The notes under the pieces were generated by a model, which worked only from the letters and a program-made list of their open reading frames with translations, was not told where the DNA came from and searched no databases. A stretch of 64,000 nucleotides of DNA from Cytophagales bacterium (GTDB lineage: Bacteria > Bacteroidota > Bacteroidia > Cytophagales > Cyclobacteriaceae), in contig JADBYQ010000036.1 of the NCBI GenBank assembly GCA_020402945.1, positions 44,573 through 108,572 on the forward strand, in the 5' to 3' direction. The stretch's first letter is position 1; the number at the start of each line of letters is the position of its first letter. The position numbers and the translations under genes were made by a program. Shown here in pieces: positions 8,592 to 18,293 of the stretch.

Positions 8592-10199
8592 ATGAGAAAA
8601 CTCCTGACATGGGTTTTGATTTGTGGGTCGTTGCCGGTTGTTTCTCAATCCAACCGCTATTTTGTTTTCTTTAAAGACAAGAACAATTCTGTTTTTTCGG
8701 TAACTGATCCAGTCAAGTTCTTAACCCAAAAAAGTATCGATCGGAGAGCAAAGGGCGGTATCGCAATTGGGCCTGATGACTTGCCTGTTAACGTCAATTA
8801 CGTTAGTCAGATAAAGTTGTTGGGAGTGAAGACATATTTCACTTCCAAATGGTGGAATGGTGTATTGATACAGGCAGATCAATCGATTATTCCAACGATC
8901 AACGCGCTTCCGTTTGTCGCAAAAACAGAATTTGTTGCGCCTGGGACACTTCTGCAAGGTGGACGAATGGCAACAAACAACAAATCAAATCAGCCAGACG
9001 CGGTTGCTCAACAAAGCGACTTCCAGCTTCAACAACTGGCCATGGATAAAATGCAGGAGGAGGAATATAGAGGAGAAGGGGTCACCATCGCGCAATTTGA
9101 TAGTGGCTGGCAGGGAGTAAACTTGACTGCGCCTTTCCAACCTCTGTTTTTCGAAGGTAGGATAAAAGGCGTTTTTAATTTCGTTAGGAATACTAGCAAT
9201 GTCTATTCTGACGATGATCACGGAACAAGCGTATTATCTGTAATGGCTGCTTATGTCCCTGGTACTTTTGTGGGTGGAACTTACAAAGCCAACTACTACC
9301 TTTTTGAAACAGAAGATGATGCCACGGAGTACAGGATTGAAGAATACAACTGGGCGTTCGCTGCCGAAAAAGCTGATAGTTTGGGCGTAGATGTGATCAA
9401 CTCTTCGCTTGGCTATAGCACCTTCGATGACCCTTCTATGAACTATACTGTTTTTGATTTGACGGGCAAAAAAGCTGTTGTCAGTATCACGGCTCGCAAA
9501 GCAGTTGAAAAGGGCATAGTCGTGGTTTGTAGTGCAGGCAATGAAGGGAATAACAATTTTTGGAAATTTGTGACTACCCCTGCTGATGCAGAAGGTGTGT
9601 TGGCTGTCGGCTCGATTACATCGCTCGGTAGCAAAAGCTCATTTAGTTCTATTGGCCCAACAGCTGACCAACGACTAAAGCCTGATGTTGTTGCATTGGG
9701 CTCCGGCACTGCAGTGATTTCCGCCACTGGTTCTTTGAGTACGGCTAGCGGCACATCTTTGTCAAGTCCACTGGTCGCTTCGTTGGCGGCCGGTCTGATC
9801 CAAGCGTTCCCCAATAAATCAGCCAACGAGATAACGAACGCGATCATCCAATCAGGGAGCCTTTTCTCCACTCCCAATAACTCATTGGGTTACGGAGTTC
9901 CCAATTTTGAAATCGCAAAAAGCTATTTGAAGTATGGCGTTCTGGAAGAAGATATTTCTGTGTTTCCAAACCCTGTATCGCGATCGTTAAATATTTTGTT
10001 GAAGGCACCTTCCAACGGATTGATTACCGTATCAGTTTACAATTTGTTGGGTCAGCAGATTTTTCAGCAGTCGACTTCAGTTAGCTGGGAAACGAATCCA
10101 ATACAATACGACCTATCACTTCTGTCCAATGGAATTTATTTGTTGCAGGTCAAGACCGACAAGACAATCTTAGTAAAAAGAATCACGAAAATTGATTAA
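8592..10199 (+). CDS. Subtilisin-like serine protease with T9SS sorting domain
   Basis: A 535-aa S8 family peptidase. Signal peptide MRKLLTWVLICGSLPVVSQS; the ATG at 8592 follows a GAGG-like ribosome site, so I prefer it to 8577. Counting from 8577, the catalytic triad is D175 (AQFDSGW), H215 (DDHGTSV) and S394 (SGTSLSSP). The last ~80 residues (VFPNPVSRSLNI, YNLLGQQIF, NGIYLLQV, KRITKID) form a type A C-terminal secretion domain, so it should leave the cell by the type IX system and be surface-bound or released. It is probably co-transcribed with the lipoprotein. Confidence 0.92.
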   Translation: MRKLLTWVLICGSLPVVSQSNRYFVFFKDKNNSVFSVTDPVKFLTQKSIDRRAKGGIAIGPDDLPVNVNYVSQIKLLGVKTYFTSKWWNGVLIQADQSIIPTINALPFVAKTEFVAPGTLLQGGRMATNNKSNQPDAVAQQSDFQLQQLAMDKMQEEEYRGEGVTIAQFDSGWQGVNLTAPFQPLFFEGRIKGVFNFVRNTSNVYSDDDHGTSVLSVMAAYVPGTFVGGTYKANYYLFETEDDATEYRIEEYNWAFAAEKADSLGVDVINSSLGYSTFDDPSMNYTVFDLTGKKAVVSITARKAVEKGIVVVCSAGNEGNNNFWKFVTTPADAEGVLAVGSITSLGSKSSFSSIGPTADQRLKPDVVALGSGTAVISATGSLSTASGTSLSSPLVASLAAGLIQAFPNKSANEITNAIIQSGSLFSTPNNSLGYGVPNFEIAKSYLKYGVLEEDISVFPNPVSRSLNILLKAPSNGLITVSVYNLLGQQIFQQSTSVSWETNPIQYDLSLLSNGIYLLQVKTDKTILVKRITKID

Positions 10200-10228
10200 G
10201 TACTTGGTCGCGATCACCAAGGCATATT

Positions 10229-10296
10229 GCCACTAATAACACGAAAGAACACGAATTTTAACTAGACCGTATTGGTGTTATTCGTGCATTAGTGGC
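10229..10296. repeat. Imperfect inverted repeat between convergent genes
   Basis: Arms GCCACTAATAACACGAA (10229-10245) and TTCGTGCATTAGTGGC (10281-10296) are near-complementary, separated by 35 nt that contain more ACGAA motifs. It lies between the stops of the convergent subtilase and ABC-F genes and could act as a two-way transcription end or be a dispersed intergenic repeat. Confidence 0.6.
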
Positions 10297-10310
10297 TGAA
10301 TATTGATTAT

Positions 10311-11951
10311 CTATTTCACGCTTCGCTCCACTTCGCGAAGATTCTCTAGTTTTTTATTGCGTAAAAATCCATTGATATCTTCAAAGTGTTCTTTGATTCT
10401 CTTGTTCCCGAACTCAAAAACTTTAGTCGCCAATCCGTCCAGGAAATCGCGATCGTGAGAAACTAGAATCAGTGTGCCGTCAAATGCTTTCAGCGCATCC
10501 TTTAAGATCTCTTTTGTTTTAATATCCAAGTGGTTAGTAGGCTCATCCAGGATTAATAAATTCACAGGTTGCAGAAGTAACTTGATCATTGCCAGTCGTG
10601 TCTTTTCTCCCCCCGAAAGCATCTTCACTTTTTTATCGATGGCTTCGCCACTGAACATAAACGCGCCCAGGATATTTTTTATTTGAGTACGCACATCTCC
10701 AAACGCGATTTGATCGATGGTTTGGAAGACGGTCAAATCTTCATCGAGCAATGAAGCCTGGTTTTGCGCAAAGTACCCGATCATGCTATTATGGCCCAAT
10801 TGAAGTTTCCCGTCATACTCTATTTCGCCCATAATGGCTTTAACGAGCGTAGATTTTCCCTCGCCATTTTTACCGACCAATGCCACCCGCTCACCACGAG
10901 CAATCGTAATAGACGCATCTTTGAAAACGACATGGTCTCCATATTTTTTCGTAACACCTTCCATGATAACCGGATAATTTCCAGAGCGTGGGGCAGGAGG
11001 GAACTTTAGGTTCAAGGCCGATGAATCGACTTCATCTACTTCGATGATTTCGATTTTCTCCAACATCTTCACGCGCGACTGCACCTGAAGTGTTTTGGAA
11101 TAAGTTCCTTTGAACCGATCGATGAATTGTTGAATATCCGCAATCTGCTTTGCCTGATCATCAAATTGCTTTTGTTGCTGCTCGCGTCTCTCTTTCCGGA
11201 GTTGTAGATAATGAGTGTAATTGGTTTTATAGTCGTAGATACGCCCCATCGTCACCTCGATCGTACGATTGGTAAGGTTGTCGACAAACATTTTATCGTG
11301 ACTAATCACGATCACTGCTTTCGCACTTGTTTTTAGAAACTCCTCCAGCCACTGCACCGATTCAATATCCAAATGGTTGGTCGGCTCATCGAGCAAAATC
11401 AAATCAGGTTTTTGCAATAGAATTTTAGCCAACTCGATTCGCATACGCCAGCCGCCACTAAACTCGGTGGTGGGTCTGTTAAAATCTGTGCGCAGGAAGC
11501 CCAGACCCATCAGTGTCTTTTCTACCTCCGCATCGAAATTAATCTCTTCAATAGAATAGTATTTTTCGCTTAGCTCAGATACTTGTTCTATGATTTTTGA
11601 ATATTCATCCGATTCGTAATCGGTACGCGTTTCAAGTTGACTATTCAAATAATCCATCTGCTTTTTCATGGCCAGGATTTTACCAAACGCTTTAGAAGCT
11701 TCCTCGAAGACGGTGGCATTATCTTCTGTGAGCAGATGTTGAGGGAGATAAGCTATAATCGCCTCTTTGGGTGCAGTTACCTTACCACGGGTGGCTTTAC
11801 TCACACCTGCAATAATTTTTAACAGGGTGGATTTACCCGCCCCGTTCTTACCCATGAGGGCGATCCGGTCATTTTCGTTGATGTTGAAGGTAATATCGCT
11901 AAAAAGCGCAGAACCGTTAAACTCTACTGTAAGGTTGTCGACTGAAATCAT
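10311..11951 (-). CDS. ABC-F family ribosome-associated ATPase
   Basis: A 546-aa soluble protein with two ABC ATPase domains and no membrane segment. Domain 1: GKNGAGKSTLL, FSGGWRMR, LILLDEPTNHLDI; domain 2: GKNGEGKSTLV, LSGGEKTR, LLILDEPTNHLDI. The charged linker between them (RKERREQQQKQFDDQ... FIDRFKGTYSKTLQVQSRVKML) is the P-site tRNA interaction motif region of ABC-F proteins. Members act on the ribosome, some giving antibiotic resistance; which subgroup this belongs to cannot be settled by eye. Single gene, convergent with the subtilase. Confidence 0.92.
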   Translation of the reverse strand: MISVDNLTVEFNGSALFSDITFNINENDRIALMGKNGAGKSTLLKIIAGVSKATRGKVTAPKEAIIAYLPQHLLTEDNATVFEEASKAFGKILAMKKQMDYLNSQLETRTDYESDEYSKIIEQVSELSEKYYSIEEINFDAEVEKTLMGLGFLRTDFNRPTTEFSGGWRMRIELAKILLQKPDLILLDEPTNHLDIESVQWLEEFLKTSAKAVIVISHDKMFVDNLTNRTIEVTMGRIYDYKTNYTHYLQLRKERREQQQKQFDDQAKQIADIQQFIDRFKGTYSKTLQVQSRVKMLEKIEIIEVDEVDSSALNLKFPPAPRSGNYPVIMEGVTKKYGDHVVFKDASITIARGERVALVGKNGEGKSTLVKAIMGEIEYDGKLQLGHNSMIGYFAQNQASLLDEDLTVFQTIDQIAFGDVRTQIKNILGAFMFSGEAIDKKVKMLSGGEKTRLAMIKLLLQPVNLLILDEPTNHLDIKTKEILKDALKAFDGTLILVSHDRDFLDGLATKVFEFGNKRIKEHFEDINGFLRNKKLENLREVERSVK

Positions 11952-12353
11952 TGATTAAAAATAAGCGCGCAAAGATATTACTATTTTTACATCGAAGCCA
12001 CTTGATTTTAGTGCAGATTCATATCAATAGGTGGTAACGCCAAACTTCAAGTCGAACTGGTTAATCGTCATTTTGTATTCCTTTAACCACTTTTGTTTTT
12101 GTCACATTTTTTTTGGTCTCCCAACCACCAATCACTTTGTTTTTGATAAATAATTTTATTGAGTTAAAAGGAATCGCTACAAAGCCAAATTTCATGCCTA
12201 TTAGAACCAACCTGATTCTTGTGCTGTATTTGACTTGGTCGATAAAATGTGATAATCTTTTTGAACGAATAGGCACTCATTCGAGCTGTGTAACTTATGT
12301 TACAAACTTAGCATGACCAAACCGGTACTTTTGTACTTCAATTAATTACTTCC
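11952..12353. other. Intergenic region before the TauE/SafE gene
   Basis: About 400 bp between divergently oriented units. The right end carries a Crp/Fnr-type palindrome and -7 box. A 71-codon minus-strand frame at 12061-12276 (basic, MPIRSKRLSHFIDQ at its start) has no recognisable domain and no clear ribosome site; I do not call it a gene. Confidence 0.5.
12289..12333 (+). promoter_or_regulatory. Crp/Fnr-type operator and -7 box for the TauE/SafE-MFS unit
   Basis: Perfect palindrome TGTAACTTATGTTACA at 12289-12304 and -7 box TACTTTTG at 12326-12333. The palindrome centre is 36.5 nt from the end of the -7 box, i.e. about -41.5 to the expected transcription start, the class II activator position. 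The ATG follows at 12354. Confidence 0.7.
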
Positions 12354-13148
12354 ATGGAAATTTTTGGATATGTGGCTTCAATAGTTATGGGGCTTTCGCT
12401 GGGTTTAATCGGTGGGGGCGGCTCAATTCTTACGGTACCGATCTTAGTTTACATTTTTGGTGTTGACCCGATACTTTCCACGGCTTATTCACTTTTTGTG
12501 GTAGGCCTTACTAGTGCGGTAGGCTCATTCAGCCATTTTACAAAAGGTAATGTTCATTTGAAAACCGCCTTGATTTTTGGTTTACCCTCTATCGTTGCTG
12601 TGTATTCGGTACGCAAGTTTATTATGCCAATCATCCCCGATCCGGTGTTTACACTAGGAAGCTCGGAAGTATCTAAATCGGTAGCTGTGCTATTATTGTT
12701 TGCAATTCTGATGCTACTCGCTTCCATCACAATGATTCGTAAACCAAAGAAAATAAAGGAAAAAACAGGAGAGTTATCCTATAACTATCCACTCATATTT
12801 GTAGAAGGTATTTTAGTAGGTGGCATAACAGGTCTAGTAGGTGCAGGTGGTGGGTTTCTCATCATTCCAGCCCTAGTATTGTTGGCAGGCTTACCTATGA
12901 AGCAGGCGGTAGGAACTTCGCTTCTTATAATCGCACTCAAGTCACTCATTGGATTTACCGGTGACCTGGGAACAGGCCTGGAAATTGACTATCGGTTTAT
13001 GCTTTTCTTTTCGGCCTTTGCCATGGTAGGTATTTTGGCGGGTAGCTATCTATCCCGTTTTATTCCCAACGAAAAACTCAAACCGGCTTTTGGTTGGTTT
13101 GTCATGGTGATGGCAGTATATATTTTCGTTAAAGAGATTTTATTTTAA
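12354..13148 (+). CDS. TauE/SafE (TSUP) family transporter, probable sulfite exporter
   Basis: A 264-aa membrane protein with the two-fold TSUP repeat: GLIGGGGSILTVPILVYIFG near residue 20 and GLVGAGGGFLIIPALVLLAG near residue 160, and about eight membrane segments. Family members export sulfite or other organosulfur anions. Placed first in the sulfur island and under the same type of operator as the thiosulfate genes, it probably removes sulfite made by oxidation. Substrate is inferred from context, not residues. Confidence 0.88.
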   Translation: MEIFGYVASIVMGLSLGLIGGGGSILTVPILVYIFGVDPILSTAYSLFVVGLTSAVGSFSHFTKGNVHLKTALIFGLPSIVAVYSVRKFIMPIIPDPVFTLGSSEVSKSVAVLLLFAILMLLASITMIRKPKKIKEKTGELSYNYPLIFVEGILVGGITGLVGAGGGFLIIPALVLLAGLPMKQAVGTSLLIIALKSLIGFTGDLGTGLEIDYRFMLFFSAFAMVGILAGSYLSRFIPNEKLKPAFGWFVMVMAVYIFVKEILF

Positions 13149-13219
13149 AATCTTCGCCAGAAGCTCTAATTCAAGCAACTTAGGATTATAGATAAACTCC
13201 ACCCTCACTTAAAAAGTTC

Positions 13220-14446
13220 ATGCAGCAGGGCCTTAGAGAAAATTGGAAGCAGTTTACCTTATTGGTAATCATCAACGCTTTTGTTGGTGGCATGGTGGGG
13301 CTTGAGCGTTCAATTCTTCCGGAACTTGCTTTAGAAAAATTTGGTGTAGATGGCCATTACGCCATTCTATCCTTTATCATTGCTTTTGGCTTTGTTAAGG
13401 CTGTTTCAAATTATATCGCAGGAAAATTTGCCGGCAGGCTTAGTCGCAAGAAATTATTGGTTGTCGGTTGGCTATTTGGTTTGCCTGTTCCGTTTCTGCT
13501 CATCGTTGCCTCTTCGTGGAACGTGGTGATTATTGCCAATGTTTTTCTGGGTATCAATCAGGGCCTTGCTTGGTCGACTACCGTGCTAATGAAAATTGAT
13601 CTAGTAGGCGAAAAGAATCGTGGTTTTGCTATGGGCCTCAATGAGTTTGCGGGCTACCTGGCAGTATCGATAATGGCTTTTATAAGTGGATGGGTCGCGA
13701 CCGAATATGGTTTGCATCCGTATCCGTTTTACATAGGAATCTTTTTGGCTGCAGGTGGCTTTCTACTTTCGTGGCTTTTGGTACATGACACTACGCAGAT
13801 TTCGTTAACCGAAAGAGATCTTTCCAACACTCCGGGTTTACAGAAGATGTTTTCTGATACTACGTGGCGCCATCCAAACCTGGGCTCCATTACGCAAGCC
13901 GGCTTTATAAATAATTTAAACGATGCGTTGGCCTGGGGCATCATCCCGATCTGGATGAGTCAGCAAGGCTTTTCAATTTATGATATTAGTTTAGTGGCGG
14001 CTGTCTATCCAGCCTTCTGGGGTATTGGACAACTATTTTCCGGTAAACTCGCGGATAAATTTTGTAAGAAAGACATATTAACCTATGGCATGTTGCTGCA
14101 AGCGTTGGCTCTCTTTTTATTTCCACTTATGACCAGTCTGGTTGCTTTATTAATGCTGGCTTCATTGCTTGGTATTGGTACCGCGCTGGTATACCCCACT
14201 TTTTTAGCGGGTATAGCTGAGAACACAACTGTGAAAGATCGGCCGGAAAGTATTGGTATTTTTCGTTTCTGGCGCGACTCTGGTTATGTGGCCGGTGGGT
14301 TAATTACAGCCATGGCCGCAAGTTGGTTTGGATTTGCTTTCTCGATTGAGCTTGTTGCCCTGATTACTTTATTATCTTCTATCATTCTTGCTGTACGTAT
14401 GCATTGCCCTACGAAAATAAAATCAGTGATATCTTTTAAATACTGA
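13220..14446 (+). CDS. Major facilitator superfamily transporter
   Basis: A 408-aa MFS protein with about 12 membrane segments. The loop 2-3 motif reads AGKFAGRLSRKKLLVVGW and the equivalent loop in the second half reads SGKLADKFCKKDILTYG. An N-terminal NAFVGGMVGLERSILPEL precedes helix 1. It starts 71 nt after the TauE/SafE gene with no own -7 box seen, so it is probably co-transcribed. A role in moving a sulfur compound is possible from position only. Confidence 0.85.
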   Translation: MQQGLRENWKQFTLLVIINAFVGGMVGLERSILPELALEKFGVDGHYAILSFIIAFGFVKAVSNYIAGKFAGRLSRKKLLVVGWLFGLPVPFLLIVASSWNVVIIANVFLGINQGLAWSTTVLMKIDLVGEKNRGFAMGLNEFAGYLAVSIMAFISGWVATEYGLHPYPFYIGIFLAAGGFLLSWLLVHDTTQISLTERDLSNTPGLQKMFSDTTWRHPNLGSITQAGFINNLNDALAWGIIPIWMSQQGFSIYDISLVAAVYPAFWGIGQLFSGKLADKFCKKDILTYGMLLQALALFLFPLMTSLVALLMLASLLGIGTALVYPTFLAGIAENTTVKDRPESIGIFRFWRDSGYVAGGLITAMAASWFGFAFSIELVALITLLSSIILAVRMHCPTKIKSVISFKY

Positions 14447-14449
14447 CTC

Positions 14450-14495
14450 TGTGATCTTTGTCACTGATAAAGGTCATACCATCGTCCTACTTTTG
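14450..14495 (+). promoter_or_regulatory. Crp/Fnr-type operator and -7 box for the yeeE-tsdA-porin operon
   Basis: Palindrome TGTGATCTTTGTCACT (14450-14465) and -7 box TACTTTTG (14488-14495), centre to box end 37.5 nt. The -7 octamer is identical to that before the TauE/SafE gene. The ATG follows at 14525. Confidence 0.7.
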
Positions 14496-14524
14496 TGTTT
14501 ATAATAAGTTAACCCTAACCAATT

Positions 14525-15088
14525 ATGTTTGAAATAATACGTCAACCCTGGCCCTGGTATGTAGCAGGTGCTGTTATAGGTCTTACAGTGCCTGCTTTGC
14601 TTTTGTTGGGCAATAAGCATCTAGGCATTTCTTCATCTTTGCGCCACTTGTGTGCCGCTTGTTTGCCCGCCAACATCACTTTTTTCAAGTACGATTGGAA
14701 AAAGGAAATCTGGAATTTATTTTTTGTTGCGGGCGTGTTGTTGGGTGGGCTGGTAGCCACACAATTCTTAACCAATCCGGAAGGGATTATCATTTCTGAA
14801 AAGACCATAACGGATTTGCAAGCCCTGAATATCACAGTTGATAACGAACTGATGCCTGCCTCAATCTTTACGTTTGAGAATCTTTTTACCCTCCGGGGCT
14901 TGATGTTTTTTGTAGTGGGAGGGTTTCTGGTTGGCTTTGGAACGCGATATGCCGGTGGTTGCACAAGTGGTCATACGATCATGGGCTTGTCAAACCTGCA
15001 ATGGCCCTCGTTGGTAGCTACCTGTTGTTTTATGGCGGGTGGATTCGTGATGGTCCATTTCATTTTCCCTTGGTTAATGAGTTTATAA
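14525..15088 (+). CDS. YeeE/YedE family thiosulfate transporter, N-terminal half protein
   Basis: A 187-aa membrane protein with about four to five membrane segments and the conserved cysteine motifs [10 protein letters not shown] (near residue 40-50) and [16 protein letters not shown] (near 140-155). YeeE/TsuA-type proteins pass thiosulfate along such cysteines into the cell. Here the transporter is split into two genes; this is the first half. The next gene, 19 nt on, provides the second half. Confidence 0.88.
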   Translation: MFEIIRQPWPWYVAGAVIGLTVPALLLLGNKHLGISSSLRHLCAACLPANITFFKYDWKKEIWNLFFVAGVLLGGLVATQFLTNPEGIIISEKTITDLQALNITVDNELMPASIFTFENLFTLRGLMFFVVGGFLVGFGTRYAGGCTSGHTIMGLSNLQWPSLVATCCFMAGGFVMVHFIFPWLMSL

Positions 15089-15107
15089 CAATCAAAAAGA
15101 AATTAGT

Positions 15108-15617
15108 ATGAAGAAATCAGAAGGTAATTTTGTAGATGTATCACCAGTTGCGCACCCAATTGAGTGCGAGGCGCCCAATGATCAGGTGGCTCGTGAAACA
15201 TTAATAACATCCAATATTAAGTATCTGATCACAGGTATTGTGTTTGGAATTGTTTTCGTCAAGGCAGAAATTATTTCCTGGTACCGCATTCAGGAAATGT
15301 TTCGGCTTCATTCCTTTCATATGTATGGCGTAATCGGCACGGCTGTGATTGTGGGCATGATATCAGTGTGGGCTATCAAACGCTTTAACATTAAAACAGC
15401 ACAGGGTGAAAAAGTAATCTTTCATAACAAGCAATTTAGCTGGGGGAATATTATAGGGGGTTTTATTTTTGGATTGGGTTGGGCCATTACGGGTGCGTGC
15501 CCGGGGCCGCTCTTTGCCCAGATAGGAAGCGGTTTTTTGGTTGTGAGTGTTACTCTGCTAAGTGCGGTAGCAGGCACCTGGGTATATGGATTGTTTCAGG
15601 AGAAACTGCCACATTAA
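15108..15617 (+). CDS. YeeE/YedE family (DUF6691-type) protein, C-terminal half
   Basis: A 169-aa membrane protein with four predicted membrane segments after a ~40-residue polar N-terminus. The motif FGLGWAITGACPGPLFAQIGSG carries the conserved Cys of the second YeeE half. It should pair with the product of the preceding gene to form one thiosulfate channel. A Cys in the polar N-terminus (HPIECEAPND) may be functional or incidental. Confidence 0.85.
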   Translation: MKKSEGNFVDVSPVAHPIECEAPNDQVARETLITSNIKYLITGIVFGIVFVKAEIISWYRIQEMFRLHSFHMYGVIGTAVIVGMISVWAIKRFNIKTAQGEKVIFHNKQFSWGNIIGGFIFGLGWAITGACPGPLFAQIGSGFLVVSVTLLSAVAGTWVYGLFQEKLPH

Positions 15618-15691
15618 TTCAATAGGTCTAATTGCCAAAGGCAATAGGACTATCGATATCTGATTATTAAATGACTCGAGATAACTAAAGA

Positions 15692-16747
15692 ATGGAAAAC
15701 CATTCGTTGCAAGATCGTCCCCTGATAAAAATGGTAATCCTCGTTGTTGTCCTGGTTGCAATATTGCTGGGACTAATAGGAGCACTTACCACGGTAATTG
15801 TTATTGGCCCACAAACAGTGATAGCATGGTTTGTCCAGCCAGAACATTCTAGTCCGGTTATAGCCGAAAAGCCAAAGCCTGATTTGTGGAGGCCCCCGGC
15901 CCTCAGCGATGTTCCAGAGAATGAAGAAGGTAAGTTAGTTGAGTACGGTCGCGAGTTAATCGTTCGCACTTCGACTTACTTGGGTCCCAACGGCTCGGTG
16001 CAAGCGATGAGCAACGGTATGAATTGTCAAAACTGTCACCTCGATGCAGGCACAAAACCGTTTGGAAATAACTATAGTGCGGTGGCATCCACGTATCCAA
16101 AATTCAGAGCGCGGTCTGGCACTGAAGAATCAATTGAAAAGCGTGTAAACGATTGCTTTGAACGAAGTCTGAATGGCGATGCCCTGGCCGAAGATAGTCA
16201 CGAGATGAAAGCCATTGTCTCTTATATTCATTGGTTGGGTAAGGATGTTGCGAAAGGTAAATCGCCTAAAGGATCAGGACTGGTAGAACTTGGATTTCTT
16301 GACAGGCCGGCAAGTGCAGAAAACGGAAAGCTTTTATACGATCAACAATGTGTTGTGTGTCATGGAAAAAATGGTGAGGGCATTGCACTGGCAGATAACA
16401 CCGGATGGCAGTTTCCACCGCTGTGGGGCGAGGGTAGTTACAATCATGGAGCTGGCCTCTATCGACTCTCACGCTTTGCAGGATATGTGAAAGCTAACAT
16501 GCCTTTGGGCGCTACCTACGATGCACCCATACTGACTGATGAAGAAGCATGGGATGTTGCAGCTTATGTTAATTCGATGCCGCGACCCACTAGAAATTTA
16601 AGTAGAGACTGGCCGGATATTTCTAAAAAGCCACTCGACCATCCTTTTGGTCCTTATACAGATGGCTTTGATGAAACACAACACAAGCTGGGTCCCTTCA
16701 AGCCGATTCAGGAAAAACGAAAAGTAATTGCCAATAAATCCAGATGA
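15692..16747 (+). CDS. tsdA: Membrane-anchored dihaem cytochrome c, TsdA-type thiosulfate dehydrogenase
   Basis: A 351-aa protein with one N-terminal membrane anchor (about residues 10-40) and two haem c sites: C112-QN-C115-H116 and C220-VV-C223-H224. Between them, RVNDCFERSLNG holds C155, in the place where TsdA enzymes have the unusual axial Cys ligand of the active-site haem; M270 in KANMPLGA fits the second haem's ligand. TsdA joins two thiosulfates into tetrathionate and passes electrons to a carrier. The stop overlaps the porin start (ATGA). It sits downstream of the thiosulfate channel genes. SoxA and other dihaem cytochromes are less likely because of the Cys155 and TsdA-like order. 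Confidence 0.82.
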   Translation: MENHSLQDRPLIKMVILVVVLVAILLGLIGALTTVIVIGPQTVIAWFVQPEHSSPVIAEKPKPDLWRPPALSDVPENEEGKLVEYGRELIVRTSTYLGPNGSVQAMSNGMNCQNCHLDAGTKPFGNNYSAVASTYPKFRARSGTEESIEKRVNDCFERSLNGDALAEDSHEMKAIVSYIHWLGKDVAKGKSPKGSGLVELGFLDRPASAENGKLLYDQQCVVCHGKNGEGIALADNTGWQFPPLWGEGSYNHGAGLYRLSRFAGYVKANMPLGATYDAPILTDEEAWDVAAYVNSMPRPTRNLSRDWPDISKKPLDHPFGPYTDGFDETQHKLGPFKPIQEKRKVIANKSR

Positions 16748-18174
16748 AATTTGTTGTGAGATTATTGTTATCTGTTGCGCTGGTGGCAGTAAATATTTTT
16801 GCCTATGCCCAACATCACGATCCAAATTGGTCGGCCAAGCGGGTGTTAATTGACAAGCACAGTCTAGAAAGCGATAGTCTTTTAAATATTTTACACAACA
16901 CAGGAACTTTTGAAGGCCACATTCGCAATTTCTTCATGGCAACCACTAATCATGGAGATTTTCCGGATTACTATGCCTGGGGTGTTGGTGGTGGGTTGGG
17001 ATATTACTCTCCAATCATTAAAGGATTTCAGGTAGGTATGTCAGGGTTTATTATTTTTAACCTCGCTTCTTCTTCACTTGCCCCGGCACCTCCTTATGCC
17101 AATCGCTATGAGCTTGGTTTATTTGATGTATCCAATCCGGAAAATCATCAGGATCTTGATCGTTTGGAGGATCTCTATCTCCGCTATTATTTTTCTGAAA
17201 AGAGTAAATCATTTATTCAGATTGGTAAGTTTCATTTAAAGACTCCGATGATCAATCTTCAGGATGGTCGAATGCGACCTAACTTACAAGAAGGAATATG
17301 GGCCGAATGGAGTGAGTCAAAGAAAATAATGCTTAAAGGCGGTTGGCTCTGGCGCACATCGCCACGCTCCACCATTCATTGGTTTGATATCGGAAAGTCA
17401 CTTGTTTATCCGAATGGGCGGGCGGTTAATGGTAATAAAGCAGAATATACTGAGCACACGAAAAGCAATGGATTAGCCATTGCCAATGTAACCTTGAAAT
17501 CCAAACATGGTTTTGAGTATCAGGTGTGGAATTACTATGCAGATCGTCTTTTTAATATGTCTTTGAATAAGATAGAGTACAAGAAGAAATGGGATGACCG
17601 CACACTCATGGCAGGCTTTCAATATTCATGGCAAAAATCATTGTATAACGATACGCTGGCGATCGAAAAGCAATACATCACAAAAGATGAACAATCGCAC
17701 ACGTTCAGTGGCCGGGTAGGTTTAACAAATCGCAAAGGTGAAGAGTGGCTTCTAAATTATACCCGCATCACAAGTCACGGTCGCTTTCTGTTTCCACGCG
17801 AGTGGGGAGTAGAACCCTTCTATACATTTATGCAACGCGAACGCAATGAAGGATTGGGTGATGTGCATGCGGCAACAGTGCAACACACACGATTTTTGGA
17901 TAAAGGAAAGCATTTTGAATTGCTGGCAGTAGCTGGTATGTATTGGTTGCCTTCGGTGGACGATGCGAGGCTTAATAAGTACACAATGCCTTCCTACTAT
18001 CAATTCAATGCCCGTTCGCGGTATCGCTTTCAAGGATTTCTTCGAGGTTTAAACCTGGAAGTGCTTTATACCTACAAAGGGAATCTGGATAAGAGTCTAG
18101 AAATAAAACCATCGTTTTATCACAATAAAGTAGACGTGCACCACCTGTCCGTAGTGTTGGATTATTATTTTTAG
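16744..18174 (+). CDS. OprD-like outer-membrane porin
   Basis: A 476-aa exported protein: signal peptide MKFVVRLLLSVALVAVNIFA-YAQ, then a beta-barrel ending in the aromatic strand VVLDYYF. Segments such as RNFFMATTNHGDFPDYYAWGVG, FSEKSKSFIQIGKFHLKTP and LNYTRITSHGRF resemble OprD/OprB-type uptake porins of Bacteroidota. It overlaps tsdA by four bases, so it is translationally coupled and most likely admits the sulfur substrate (or releases tetrathionate) across the outer membrane. Confidence 0.75.
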   Translation: MKFVVRLLLSVALVAVNIFAYAQHHDPNWSAKRVLIDKHSLESDSLLNILHNTGTFEGHIRNFFMATTNHGDFPDYYAWGVGGGLGYYSPIIKGFQVGMSGFIIFNLASSSLAPAPPYANRYELGLFDVSNPENHQDLDRLEDLYLRYYFSEKSKSFIQIGKFHLKTPMINLQDGRMRPNLQEGIWAEWSESKKIMLKGGWLWRTSPRSTIHWFDIGKSLVYPNGRAVNGNKAEYTEHTKSNGLAIANVTLKSKHGFEYQVWNYYADRLFNMSLNKIEYKKKWDDRTLMAGFQYSWQKSLYNDTLAIEKQYITKDEQSHTFSGRVGLTNRKGEEWLLNYTRITSHGRFLFPREWGVEPFYTFMQRERNEGLGDVHAATVQHTRFLDKGKHFELLAVAGMYWLPSVDDARLNKYTMPSYYQFNARSRYRFQGFLRGLNLEVLYTYKGNLDKSLEIKPSFYHNKVDVHHLSVVLDYYF

Positions 18175-18225
18175 AAGTTAGAAAATTTAGATTGCGCTGC
18201 CTGGATTATTGAGATAGTGGTTAAT

Positions 18226-18270
18226 TGTAACATTTGTCACATAAAAGGAATCCCATTTTACTAATCTTTG
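18226..18270 (+). promoter_or_regulatory. Crp/Fnr-type operator and -7 element for the rhodanese-SoxB operon
   Basis: Palindrome TGTAACATTTGTCACA (18226-18241); -7 element TAATCTTTG (18262-18270), one base longer than the consensus. The centre-to-TTTG-end distance is 36.5 nt, as at the other sulfur promoters. It lies upstream of ATG 18294 and makes a start at 18234 (inside the operator) impossible. Confidence 0.65.
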
Positions 18271-18293
18271 TTGTTGAATCTAAAATATTGAAT

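Noticed and set aside
12061..12276. 71-codon minus-strand frame before the TauE/SafE gene
   Set aside because: No domain, no ribosome site and no clear codon pattern; probably chance.
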